DNA from: a virus
IMG/VR virus record: IMGVR_UViG_3300030044_000006
Location: 1-43,191 of that record
Strand: one strand, 5' to 3'
Length of the DNA: 43,191 nt
Shown in pieces: positions 25,627-36,900 of this stretch. The number at the start of each line of letters is the position of its first letter. Position 1 is the stretch's first letter. The position numbers were made by a program, and so were the translations under genes. The notes below the pieces were generated by a model. It worked only from the letters and a program-made list of their open reading frames with translations. It had not been told where the DNA came from and did no database searches.

Positions 25627-28511
25627 GTTCAGTAGCCCAAAGATCATTCGTAGGTGGCGAGTTATCGCCAAAGCTCTATGCTCGCTGTGATGAGAGTAAA
25701 TACACTGAAGGTCTAAGGACGCTTAGGAATTTTCTCATTATGAAGAGCGGTGGCGCTGCCAATCGTCCCGGAACGAATTACCTGGGCGAAGTCATGAACT
25801 CTGCCGACACGGTGAGATTATTTCCATTTGAAGTATCAGAAACCGTAAATTACGTTCTTGAGGCTGGTCAGAATTATTTTAGAGTGATTTATCAAGATCA
25901 ATACGTTACTGATTTGTCTGAAACGATCACGAATATTCAATCGGTTGGTGGTGAGACCATCGTGACGGTTACTTCAAATGTGTACATTGCCGAACAAGTT
26001 TACTTGACTGGAATCGGTGGAATGTGGCAGTTGAATAACAGGACGTTTGAAACCTATGGCGAAACTGGTACGAGTTTTAAAATTAAAGACCTATCTGGCA
26101 ATAACATTAACTCGAGCACGTTTTCTGCTTATACGAGCGGTGGCAAGGCACTTGAGATTTATGAAATCGGAACGCCTTATGCCTATACAGACCTACCGCT
26201 TGTAAAATTCGCTCAATCCATCGACGTGATGGAATTTGCACACAGTGACTATATAGCTCAGCAGTTAAATTTTGTAAGTAATACCGATTGGACAATGGCA
26301 CCGACCGTAATTGGAGTGAACACTTTCTATCCGTCAATTTTTGAAATCGCTGGCCCATCAAGTACGCCGCAAAATTCATACGTTGTAAGTGCGATCAATG
26401 AAGTCAGTTACGAGGAGTCGTTGCCATCGGTTGCACTTACTGCGCCTGGTACTGCTACCGGGACGAATCCAAATACCATTTATTTTGAAGGCCAATTGAC
26501 CAATATTTTATACAATGTTTATAAAACAATGGATGCCGCTGGAAGTAATTCTTACGGTTTCATTGGATCTACTACGGGCACTCCATCGGGGGCTTTTTTT
26601 AATTTAACGGCAATCGAAAGTGTAACAGCGGGAGCAATTTACTCAACGGGAGGAGAAAATTATACCGTTGTGAACACTACGACAGCAAGCTCAACGCTAT
26701 GGGTATCTGGAACAACAATCCCTCCGGCAAGTGGCACATTAACAAAAGTTAGTGGAACAGGACCAAGTTCGATAGGGTACACGTCATTTGGACCAACGTA
26801 TTCTTTTGTCGATACTGGTGCCGATCCTGACCAAGCACAGCCTCCTCAAACTTTCAGAAATCCATTCATTACATCAATCGGCGGTAATCCCGGTTGTGTG
26901 GCCTATGTTCAACAGCGGCTTACTTATGGGAATTTAGTTAATTTTCCTGAGCGAGTAGAGATGAGTCAGACGGGAAAATATTTGAATTTTAATGTCTCCA
27001 TTCCTTCGATTGCGTCTGATGGCGTTGAATTCGATATGGTTGGTTCTCAGATTAATCCGATCAAGCACATATTGGATCTTGGCGGAATGATTATCCTTAC
27101 CGAAAAAGGTGAATGGGCCGTGAATAGTCAAAGTCAGGGTGCCATCACACCATCAAATATTTACCTTCAACAACAAACGGCTTATGGTTGCACTGATTTA
27201 AAACCAATCGTGATTGGTCAGACAGCGCTCTATGTTCAAGCTCGCGGAAACATCGTTCGAGATCTAGCGTTCATGTGGCAGACGCAGGGTTACATTGGGA
27301 ATGATTTGACAATTTTCTCAAGTCATTTGTTTGAAAATCACACGATTGTTGATTGGTGTTATCAGCAAATTCCAAACTCAATTGTCTGGGCAGTTCGAGA
27401 AGACGGTATTTTGCTTGGGCTTACCTACGTTAAAGAACAGCAAATATGGGGCTGGCACAGACACGATTTCCAGAACACCTATCAGGCTGGTTTCGTAGAG
27501 AATGTGGTTTCAATTCCTGATCCTTTTATCAATGAGGATTCTGTTTACATGGTTATTCGCCGTGTGATCAATGGAGTAACCAAGCGCTACGTTGAAAAAC
27601 TTGATACTAGAACTCAGACTGAAATTCAAAATTTCGTTGGAGTTGATTCTAACATTTCTTATAATGGCTGGAACACAACTCCTGCCGATATCGGTGGTCC
27701 AACAATTACGCTTACGACGACAACGGGTGGATGGACTTCAGAAGACTTGCTTGATGCGACCGGATCCGTTCCATTATTTAATGCGGGAATGGTGGGCCAG
27801 GGGCTTCAGTTTCAAGATCCTGGAACGGGCGAGGTTTATCAGTTCAACATTACGGCTTATGTGAGCACTACGGTAGTGCAAGGATTTCCATCCGGTCCAA
27901 ACTATCCAGTTGACATGCAAGACGTTGCTCTCTGGCAGTGGGCTACTTCAATCAGTATTTTACAGGGACTCTGGCATTTAGAAGGACAAACGGTTTCGGT
28001 TTTTGGAGATGGGTATGTTATTGCCAGTCCAAATAATGATGAATTTGAAACTCAGCTTACAGTGACAAATGGTTACATAACCCTTCCGCGTCCTTATGGA
28101 ATTATTCAAGTTGGTCTACCGTACATTTCCGATCTAGAAACGCTTGATATTGATTCTCCTAGTGACTCTGCGATCAGACTTTACTCGAAACGGATTAATC
28201 AGGTCGCCGTGAACTTGAATCAGTCACGAGGATTTTTCGCAGGAATCGGTCAGCTCGCTTCCGCAAACGATCCACTTATTGATTTATCAAATGAAGATCC
28301 ATTGTGCAATCTGATGGAATACAAAGTTAGAAATGAAGAGAATTATGAACAGCCGGTTAGTCTCCATGATGACGTTGTAAAAGTGAACATCATGACGACA
28401 GACAATAGAAATGGTCGTGTTTTCGTTCGTGGAGTAGATCCTATTCCTTTGGCTATTTTATCGATCATTCCATCAGGCGACATTCCGATGGGTGGAGGGA
28501 GCAAGAAATGA
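25623..28511 (+). CDS. Tail nozzle protein (gp12-like) with inserted fibre-type domain
   Basis: The 962-residue protein starts with GTG at 25623. RSFVGGELSPKLYARCDESKY followed by GLRTLRNFLIMKSGGAANRPGT is the hallmark start of phage tail nozzle proteins. Later segments FRNPFITSIGGNPGCVAYVQQRL, EFDMVGSQINPIKHIL and WAVREDGILLGLTYVKEQQIWGWHRH are also typical. A beta-rich segment at about 330-390 (TAGAIYSTGGENYTVVNTTT, SGTLTKVSGTGPSSI) interrupts the conserved order. It resembles a domain near the C-terminus of the fibre-like protein at 38928. Six copies would form the tail tube end that contacts the cell envelope. Confidence 0.93.
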   Translation: MSSVAQRSFVGGELSPKLYARCDESKYTEGLRTLRNFLIMKSGGAANRPGTNYLGEVMNSADTVRLFPFEVSETVNYVLEAGQNYFRVIYQDQYVTDLSETITNIQSVGGETIVTVTSNVYIAEQVYLTGIGGMWQLNNRTFETYGETGTSFKIKDLSGNNINSSTFSAYTSGGKALEIYEIGTPYAYTDLPLVKFAQSIDVMEFAHSDYIAQQLNFVSNTDWTMAPTVIGVNTFYPSIFEIAGPSSTPQNSYVVSAINEVSYEESLPSVALTAPGTATGTNPNTIYFEGQLTNILYNVYKTMDAAGSNSYGFIGSTTGTPSGAFFNLTAIESVTAGAIYSTGGENYTVVNTTTASSTLWVSGTTIPPASGTLTKVSGTGPSSIGYTSFGPTYSFVDTGADPDQAQPPQTFRNPFITSIGGNPGCVAYVQQRLTYGNLVNFPERVEMSQTGKYLNFNVSIPSIASDGVEFDMVGSQINPIKHILDLGGMIILTEKGEWAVNSQSQGAITPSNIYLQQQTAYGCTDLKPIVIGQTALYVQARGNIVRDLAFMWQTQGYIGNDLTIFSSHLFENHTIVDWCYQQIPNSIVWAVREDGILLGLTYVKEQQIWGWHRHDFQNTYQAGFVENVVSIPDPFINEDSVYMVIRRVINGVTKRYVEKLDTRTQTEIQNFVGVDSNISYNGWNTTPADIGGPTITLTTTTGGWTSEDLLDATGSVPLFNAGMVGQGLQFQDPGTGEVYQFNITAYVSTTVVQGFPSGPNYPVDMQDVALWQWATSISILQGLWHLEGQTVSVFGDGYVIASPNNDEFETQLTVTNGYITLPRPYGIIQVGLPYISDLETLDIDSPSDSAIRLYSKRINQVAVNLNQSRGFFAGIGQLASANDPLIDLSNEDPLCNLMEYKVRNEENYEQPVSLHDDVVKVNIMTTDNRNGRVFVRGVDPIPLAILSIIPSGDIPMGGGSKK

Positions 28512-29164
28512 GTGCTTTTGATTACAACGCGCCTATAAGTGGAAATTCATGGGGAGTTGATCCGTCTCTCGGAGTTGGAACGAATCCCTATGGAGCTGAC
28601 ATTTCTAATCCAGTTCTTAGCATCCCTCAACCCGGTGGTGGTGGAATAAGTCCCAATGGAATCGCCGCAGGCGGAATGGCTCTAAACGCGTTCAGTTCTA
28701 TTGCATCTTCTATCTTTCAGTCAAATGCACTTCAAATGCAGGCGAAGTATGCATCTCAGCAGTTAAACTTCAAAGCACAGATTGCTCAGGTTCAAGCCCA
28801 GGGTGCGCTAGATGAAGGAGAACATCAAGCCGAACAAATCGAGCGATCAGGTCAGCAACAAGTTGGTGCCGAGCGAACAAGCGAAGCAGCGGGCGGCGTA
28901 AACGTAAACGCTGGTTCTGCCGCCGCAACTCAAAGTTCAACTCAGGCTATGACCGCCCTCGATGCTCTTACGGCTCGTAATAATGCTGCAAGACAGGCAT
29001 GGGGCTATGAAGTTAGCGCTACCCAAGAACAAGGCGAAGCGCAAATTGGCGAAATCGCAGCTCAAGGCCAATCTACGTCTACTCTTCTCACTGGCGGTCT
29101 AAATGCGGCTGCATATGGCTCAAAAGCCGGGTACTACGGAATGGGAGGAGCCTTCAGTGCCTAA
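28508..29164 (+). CDS. Internal virion protein, gp14-like
   Basis: The 218-residue protein has a Gly/Pro-rich start, a small hydrophobic segment (GIAAGGMALNAFSSIASSIF, about 51-70) and a long Gln/Ala-rich helical region (QMQAKYASQQLNFKAQIAQVQAQG). It ends in a Gly/Ala-rich tail. This composition and position after the nozzle match gp14-type internal proteins of podoviruses, which form part of the ejection channel in the outer membrane. It is coupled to the nozzle gene by ATGA and overlaps the next gene by 8 bases. Confidence 0.8.
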   Translation: MSAFDYNAPISGNSWGVDPSLGVGTNPYGADISNPVLSIPQPGGGGISPNGIAAGGMALNAFSSIASSIFQSNALQMQAKYASQQLNFKAQIAQVQAQGALDEGEHQAEQIERSGQQQVGAERTSEAAGGVNVNAGSAAATQSSTQAMTALDALTARNNAARQAWGYEVSATQEQGEAQIGEIAAQGQSTSTLLTGGLNAAAYGSKAGYYGMGGAFSA

Positions 29165-30989
29165 TCAAGAGTTCAATACACAACTTCAGGAAACTAACTT
29201 TCCAACTCCGAATGTAAATACGCAAGCTCCGCTCGAGGCTTTTGGCGGTGGAAGCGTTCAGACTGGTCCAGAGGCTGCAATCGCAAATCTTGGAAATACA
29301 GTTGAGGGACTTGCTAAACAATCTTTCAATACGGCGACACTTGCTGCGAACATGCAGAATAAGAACGAGGTTGACACGTTCAAGTCGAACGGTCTGTATG
29401 GTTACACAGATCCAACCACAGGTCAGCACGTTCCTGGTGCTCTTGAAAAGATTCAGGGATCTGGACAAAATGCACACGCTGTTTTTGATCAGTATCAGCA
29501 GTCATATAATGACTGGGTTTCTGATAAAATGTCGAACTTGCCCACACCTCAGCAGAAACAATTTTTTGCAAATGCTGCGTCTGATTCTTGGGATGTTCAA
29601 AACAAGGTTCTTCAAACTCATATCAGCGCAGAGCAGACTCGTTTTCAGCAAGCTACTTACGACACTTCACTTGAAAATTCAGTGAACAGTGGGGTTCAAC
29701 AATACAGCGATTCTGATGCTGTAAACGCGGCAAAAGAAGAAATCATAAAAACCGCTCAGGCCTACGGATTTACTCATGGTCAAAGCACTGATGAAATAAA
29801 TGCAGCTCAAGGAAACGCCTTAAGTAAAATGTATTCAGGGGTGGTTGAGAAATATTTTGCTAATGGTCAAGCCGATCAAGGAAAAGATTATTACGAGTCT
29901 ATTAAAAATCAAATCACCGATTCAAAAACTTCTATCGCAATGGATAAGCTTGTTCAAGAAGGAGTTTTGCAGCAAACCGCTCAAACTACGGCTCAAGGAA
30001 TTGTAGCGAATCATTCGGATATGAGTTCTGCGGAATCTGAGATCGAAGGAATCAAAGATCAAAAATTACAGGATCAAACGCGTGAACGAGTTAAGACCCT
30101 CATGTCTATCAAGGATAAACAAACCCAAACGCAGCGCGATCAAACCGCAATGCAAGCTATAGATATTGTCACAAAAACAGGAAATTTTGACCAAGTTCCG
30201 TTGTCAATTCAGCAACAACTTGATCCAGCGACTTCAGATGCCATTAAGAAACTCGCAAATAATACGAATGGCGCTCAACCGATTCAGACCAACGATAAGA
30301 TTTTGCAGCAATATTCAAGCATGCCTCCTGCTCAACTTGGACAAGTTTCTCAGGCAGAAATGGCACTTAAAGTTCGTCCAAACTTAAGCGATTATGATTA
30401 TCAAAAAGTTCAAGCTCAGTGGATTCAAGCTCGAGAAGGTATTGGCGGAAATCAGGCAGCGCTTGCAAAAGCAAATCAGTTATTTGGGATTGACGGTATA
30501 GCGCTTCAGTCTTTCACGAATACTCGAATAAATGGCGCACAACCTGGTCAGAAATATAATAATTTTGATGCTCCAGTAAGACAAGCTTACGATGATTACA
30601 AGAGTGCGGTTCAAACTGAGATCGACACTCAACAACAACTCCAAGGTCGCCCACTCAAGCCGGATGAAGTTCAAGCAATTTCAAATAAAATTGCGACACA
30701 AAAGGTATTTACTTCGACTCCTGGAATGTTCGGAAATTCAGAGCAAGACAAACTGTTGTTTCAAGTTCCACCCGATCAGCGCGGAAACATCAGAGTTCGC
30801 GTTCAGAATATTCCACAAAATCAAACTCAACAACTGTATCAAATGGGCGTTCAGGCCGGAGGTATTCCAGTCAATACTCCGCTTGATGTGGCAACTTCTA
30901 AATATAAAAATAATTTCGAGAAGGCCTATGGTGCTTATATCCGTGGTGCAAATGCTCAACAAGTTAGAGCCATCATGGGAGGCCAGTAA
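29157..30989 (+). CDS. Internal virion protein, gp15-like
   Basis: The start is GTG 29157 (MPNQEFNTQLQETNFPTPNV), six bases after GGGAGGAG; the frame is open to an ATG at 29103 inside the preceding gene. The 610-residue protein is Gln/Ala/Asn-rich and predicted mostly helical (FANAASDSWDVQNKVLQTHI, AAKEEIIKTAQAYGFTHGQS). Position between gp14-like and a giant internal protein, size and composition match gp15-type core proteins that build the periplasmic part of the ejection tube. The stop shares a base with the next ATG. Confidence 0.8.
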   Translation: MPNQEFNTQLQETNFPTPNVNTQAPLEAFGGGSVQTGPEAAIANLGNTVEGLAKQSFNTATLAANMQNKNEVDTFKSNGLYGYTDPTTGQHVPGALEKIQGSGQNAHAVFDQYQQSYNDWVSDKMSNLPTPQQKQFFANAASDSWDVQNKVLQTHISAEQTRFQQATYDTSLENSVNSGVQQYSDSDAVNAAKEEIIKTAQAYGFTHGQSTDEINAAQGNALSKMYSGVVEKYFANGQADQGKDYYESIKNQITDSKTSIAMDKLVQEGVLQQTAQTTAQGIVANHSDMSSAESEIEGIKDQKLQDQTRERVKTLMSIKDKQTQTQRDQTAMQAIDIVTKTGNFDQVPLSIQQQLDPATSDAIKKLANNTNGAQPIQTNDKILQQYSSMPPAQLGQVSQAEMALKVRPNLSDYDYQKVQAQWIQAREGIGGNQAALAKANQLFGIDGIALQSFTNTRINGAQPGQKYNNFDAPVRQAYDDYKSAVQTEIDTQQQLQGRPLKPDEVQAISNKIATQKVFTSTPGMFGNSEQDKLLFQVPPDQRGNIRVRVQNIPQNQTQQLYQMGVQAGGIPVNTPLDVATSKYKNNFEKAYGAYIRGANAQQVRAIMGGQ

Positions 30990-33900
30990 TGGCAGATGAA
31001 TTTTCAGTTCAGAAAATGGACGTAGCGCCAACGACTCCACCTCAAAACGCTGGTCCCGCTCCGGCGAGTTCTGGAATAGAAAATTCCGTAACTCCTGCAC
31101 CAGTCGCTCCAGCTCCTGCACCGACTCCTCAGCCAGTTCAAACTAGGGTTCTTTCGACTGCGCCTCAAGCTCCAAATCCATACCCAATTGGTGCGTTTGA
31201 TTTGTCTGCGGAGGGAACAGAGGCTCAAACCGTTGCGAAAGTTCAAGCTGCATCGACCGACGGATCAACTCCAGATCAGGCTGCTAAAGTTTTAAATTTA
31301 TCCATGAAAACTGGGATTGCTCCAGAATTCATTAAGACAGATCCAGATGGTTTCGAGAAGCAAATGAACCAGGCTAATTTCTCGCCAGAGCAATTCGTTC
31401 AATCAAATCCGAAGCTCGCCGCATGGGTTGCGCAAAATCCTTTGCATTATCCGCTCATTAAAAACGATTTGCCGAATCTCAAAAGCATGTCCGATCAGCT
31501 TCAGGAATACGGAATGCTAAAAGACGCTTATGACGCACTTGGTTCCGGCGTGAATCAGCTTTTCGCGAATACCGCTCGGATTCCAAATTTCGCTTACAAT
31601 ATGGCCGCGTGGCCTCAGAATTATCTAGCGAGTAAATATCCTGATCAATTCGGTAACTTGGCGGCAAGTGCTCCAACGAGCAACATGGTCGCCGACTTCT
31701 TTGATCGGCAGGCTAAGACCTTCACTGACGAAAATTCAGACTTAAATGATTCGGTAAGTTCAGAGATCACAAAGGGTAATTACTCGAGAGCCGGACGTGT
31801 GGCATTCGCCAAACTCGTTCAGAGCGCTCCACAGCTCGCAGAATTGATGGTGGGGGGTGCCCAGGCGCATGGGCTGAAGCTTTTGCTCATGGGCAGTCAG
31901 CAGGCCGCTGAATCGGCAAACAGGCCTGAAAACCAAGCGGCGGGGCCGGTGACAGGTACTCTCGATGCAGTCACTCAGGGCGCGGTCGCAATGGGCGCGG
32001 GTGAGGTCGGAACTTTTGGACCAATGGCGAAATGGGGTGAAACCCTGGTTCAGAATTACGGCAAAGCCACGGCGGCGACGGTGATGAAATCGTTTACTAA
32101 TGCACTCACCTATTCATTTACTAGGGACGCGGGTTCGATGGCCGCGATGAGCGTGGCAAACGATTTAACCGACTACGCGACCGGGGTGAACAAAAACGCA
32201 CTCGAAGGAACTTTCGGACGTGCAATTGAAAGTGGCATTATCGGAGGCGCGACTGGTGCTCTCATGGTCTCGCCTTCTGCTGTACTGTCCGCGCATTCAA
32301 GCGTGCATGATATTCGTCAAGCACAGCTTCAAAAGGATTTTTACACGTCCTTGGGTGACACAGCAGAAGCGTCTCAAGTTAAAAAAACACTGCCTCTTAA
32401 GTTTCAGGAGATCGTCGATGCGCTGACCAAAAACGGACCCGTTGAGCACGTCTATGTTGATCCAAACGCGATGACTCAGCTTTACCAGTCAAAAGGACCG
32501 GATGAGCTTCCAAAGGTTTTATCGGATCTCAATATCGGCAAAGAATTCGATCAGGCAAAAGATTCTGGGGGAATGGTAAAAATTCCACTCTCTGATTGGA
32601 CGACAAAAATCGACCCTCAAGATTATAAGGCGATGGCCGATCATGTGACCTTTGATCCAGGTCAGCCAACCGTCGCTGAGGCTACTAAAGCGAATGACAT
32701 TGCTAGAGAAAACGAACACCACGTCGCAAATAACGGTGGTTCATTCAATGATCTCGGTCGCGGCGTCATTGAGCAGGTTAGCCAAAAACTTCAGGCGACC
32801 GGAATGGATAAAGCGACTGCGGATAAAAACGCTTCGATTTATAATTTCTTCAATGTGATGGCGCAGTCTGAAGGTACAACTCCAGAAGAGCTTTTTAGTC
32901 GGTACAATCTCGATATCACTCGTTCACTTCCTGATCAGCTAAAATCTAAAAACATTGATGAGTTTGATCCGATCCTGAATAAGCTTCGTGAGGGAAAAAT
33001 CCCAAGCGAGCGTGAGGCCTATGGCCAGTCGTTGATTGATTTCATGAAAGGAAAAGGCGGCGTAAATACTGCTGGACCTGGGTCCGACGTTCAGGCGATG
33101 GACATAAAAGGTCTTACAAGAAAAATGGGAATGGATCTTGATCGTGCAGCCGAGCAAGCGCACGAAGCTGGATATCTGAAGGAACATTCAATCCCAGAAT
33201 TGCTTCAGCGCGTGGCAGCCGAATCTCAAGGTCAGAAACAGTATGCTGAAGGAAATCGCCATCCTGAAAAAGCCGACACTCGAGAACAGATGCTTGAAAT
33301 GGATAAGTATCTTAGGAGTCAAGGAATTGACATCCAAAACGCAGATAATGAATCCATCAAAAAAGCGCTCGAAACGAACAGGGATTCGCCGAAGCAGGCG
33401 AAGGATTTTTTTGATTTTTTGCAGTCGAATGGTCTTGAAAAAAAGAGTGGTCCAGTTTTCCGTGGAAAGCTTCTAGGGGTAGCGCATCTTTCACATGGAA
33501 TAACAGATCACTTTATAAATCCTGAACACGTCAGTAATGAGATTCGTTATGATGGCGGTGAGGGCGTCTTTGGAAAACACACCTATTTCGATGAAAGTGG
33601 GAACTGGGTTGCCGGTGATGGAGGATACCGTGGGCAGATCGCCGGAGACAAAGTTCACTCGGCAGATCTCAACTTTAAAAAAGCGCTTCTTATCACACCC
33701 GAAACCATAAAAAGCCTTCCGCGAGAAATCCTTAAAATGAATGGCGATGAGGCCGTTGAATGGCTTAAGAAAAACGGTTACGATGGTTTAATAATTCGTG
33801 GAATGGACGATTTTGGTCAGCCAATTTCAGATGCAGCTCATGCTGCTACCCTTGAAAAGCACGGCATAGGATGGATGAATAGTAGACCTGGTGAGACTGA

Positions 33901-36900
33901 AGAGCAAGCCAGACAAAGAAGAATAGATACACACGCAGAAACCGCTAAATTCATTTCTGATCGAACTGGCGGTCTAGAAAATCTTTCACAATGGCAAGAC
34001 CAGGTAGTAAGTTTTTACCCACACGAAAACGCTGAAAATGTAAAGTATATCGGCTCTAAAGATGCTGTTTCCACGAAAGATATTGCAGCCCAAGAAAAAC
34101 GCGATAGATATCAATACTATCAAAATGGCGATCACGATCCAATGGGCGGCATCACCTTCCACCCCGACAAAACCACAATTTCACTTTTAAAAGACGCAAA
34201 CCTTTCGACGTTCTTACATGAGACTGGTCACTTTTTTACTAAGGTTTTAAATGATCTTGCAAGTCGTCCTGACGCTTCAGAACGCACGAAAGAAATCAAC
34301 CGAGCGCTTTACGATTTTGCCGGTGCAGAACATGGATCGGAGCTAACTCGAGAACAGCACGAAAAAATCGCCGAAGGTTTTGAGAAATACCTAATGGAAG
34401 GGAAAGCCCCGTCATCTGCGCTCAGAGAAGCTTTTGCCGCATTCAAAGCTTGGATGATTCACGCTTATAAAACACTGATGGCGCATCCTGATGTCACGCT
34501 CACCCCTGAAGTCAGAAACGCTTTTGACCGCATGATCGCGACTGACGATGAGATCGCAGATGCAAGGAATTCAGTCGGATTAAATCCATTATTTTCTGAT
34601 CCTCACAAGTTCATGACTCCAGAGGATGCGGCAAAATACGCAAAAACAGTTCAAGAAGCTCGAGCTGCTGCTGAAGACAATTTGACCGCTAAAAATATGA
34701 AGGCAGTCGAACGTGAACGCTCGAAACAGTATAAAATTGAGCGCGAATCAGTCGAACGTGAAATCACTGCTGAAGTTGAAGCGCGTCCAGAATACCGAGC
34801 ACTTGATGCGATTAAATCTGGTGAACTTCCAAACGGTCAAAAGGTCGATCTTCAACTCGATCGAAAAACGATCGTTGCGGATTATGGAAAAGACATCGCA
34901 AAAGAAATGCCGCGTGGGACTTTGACCAAAGACGGCCTTCACTACGAACAGGCCGCTGAATTGTTAGGGTTTAATTCGGGCCACGAATTGGTGATGGCGC
35001 TTGCAAATGCTCAGCCTAAAGACGATCTGATACGCCAGGAAACAGACAACGAAATGAGGCAGCGTTACGCTTACGAGGATCCGACCGTTAATGGTCAGAT
35101 GCAAGAAGAAGCGATGAAGTCCATCCACAACGCGAAAGAATCGTCTCGTTTGGCTTTCGAGTTGAAATGGATCATGGAAAATAAGCTAGGTGATTACAAG
35201 GAGCTGATGCGCAGGATCGGAAAACGCGTAATTACCGCTGAATCTTTCCAAAAGCAAGCCGACACGATCACTGCGACTTTATCTACTCGAGACTTAAAAC
35301 CTTATCTGTATCAGCGCGCTGAAACCAAGGCCGCAAACGAAGCGATGAATCAGGCGCTCAAGGGCGCGTGGGATAAAGCGTTTGAAGCGAAGTATCAGGA
35401 GTTTCTGAATCACGAGCTTTATAAAGCTGTTTCTGAATCTCAAGCTGACGTTCAAAAATCAGTCGATGGATTCAAGGACTTCAATAAAAAAGATGACGTG
35501 CTATCGAAAACCCGCGACATGAATTTGATCAATGCCGGTCGTGTGATTCTTGATCAGCTTGGAATTGGATCAGTTGAGCGCGGTGAAAAGGCGCAGGATT
35601 ATTTAGAGAAGCTTAAAAAATACGGCGATGTCGATCAGTACAATGAATCGGTCGCTCAGGTCCAGTCGCTCGGGCAATTAAAAGCCTATGGCGATATGCC
35701 GTATGGTCAATTCCAAGCGGTTCGTGAGCAGCTTGATGCGCTTTGGGATCTGGCAAAAATGAATCGTGAGCTTGATCTCCAAAACGAAAGAGTTGATTTA
35801 AACCAAGCTCAAGAAGAAACCCGAAATCAACTTGCAGACGTGAAACCAGGAAATTTCCGCAAGTATCGCGGAGAAGGTGGAAAAACCACAAAACTCGAGG
35901 ATCTCACTACGGGTGCTCTCTCGATCGGCAGCATGCTTGTTAGGGTTGAGCACTTCGTCGATGCGCTTTCAAATGGCGATATAAATAGTCCACTTTATAA
36001 ATATCTTTGGCTTCCGATCAAAGAAGCGTCATCTAAATTCAGACTTGCGAACGACGCTGCTCAGGATCGAATTAGTGACATGAATGAGAAGATTTTTAAA
36101 AAACTAAGTTATGAGCGAATCGAAGCTCCAGAACTTGGTCAGACTGCTGAAGGTGAAAACATATTTTTCCCAGATCAGGCGCATCTCATGATGGCTATTG
36201 CTCACTCAGGAAATGAAAGTAATCTCAAGAAACTCCTCATTGGTCGCGGCTGGGGTTCTATGGATGAGGAAGGAAATCTTGATCGCAGTCAATGGGACGA
36301 ATTCCTAAAACGCGCAATGACCGACGGTAGCGTAACCAAAGATATGATGGATTGGGTCCAAGGGATGTGGGACTTGAACGAGTCTCTCCTTCCAGATGCA
36401 CAGAAAGCCCATTACAAACGCTATGGACGATATTTTGATACCGTTGAGCATACTCCTGTTCAAACTCCTTTTGGCGATTACAAAGGGGGTTATATTCCCG
36501 CAGCCGCTGATCGTGATCTAACAAAAACTGGATACACCGATCAAGTAATTCGTCAAGGTAAAGCGATACTAGAGTCTGATTCTGGATACTCATTACTACC
36601 GGGTTCTAGCAATGGATTCACTAAAAAGCGAGTCGATAATTACAATGTGCCATTGAGCCTTGATCCGGGTCTGATTGGTTCACACGTCCGAGAAGTTTTA
36701 AAATTCACGCACATGGATCCGACGATTTATCAAGTGGGCCGTTTGATCCTCGATCGCGGCGTTTCAAAGGGTTTTGACTCGATTCTGCCTGAAGCGACAA
36801 AAAAAGTTTTGATTCCGTTTCTCGATCGCGCAAAACAGCAAACGACTGGAAAGCCAGGATCGAATCGCTATCTTGATCAGGCCATGAATTACTTGCGGAC

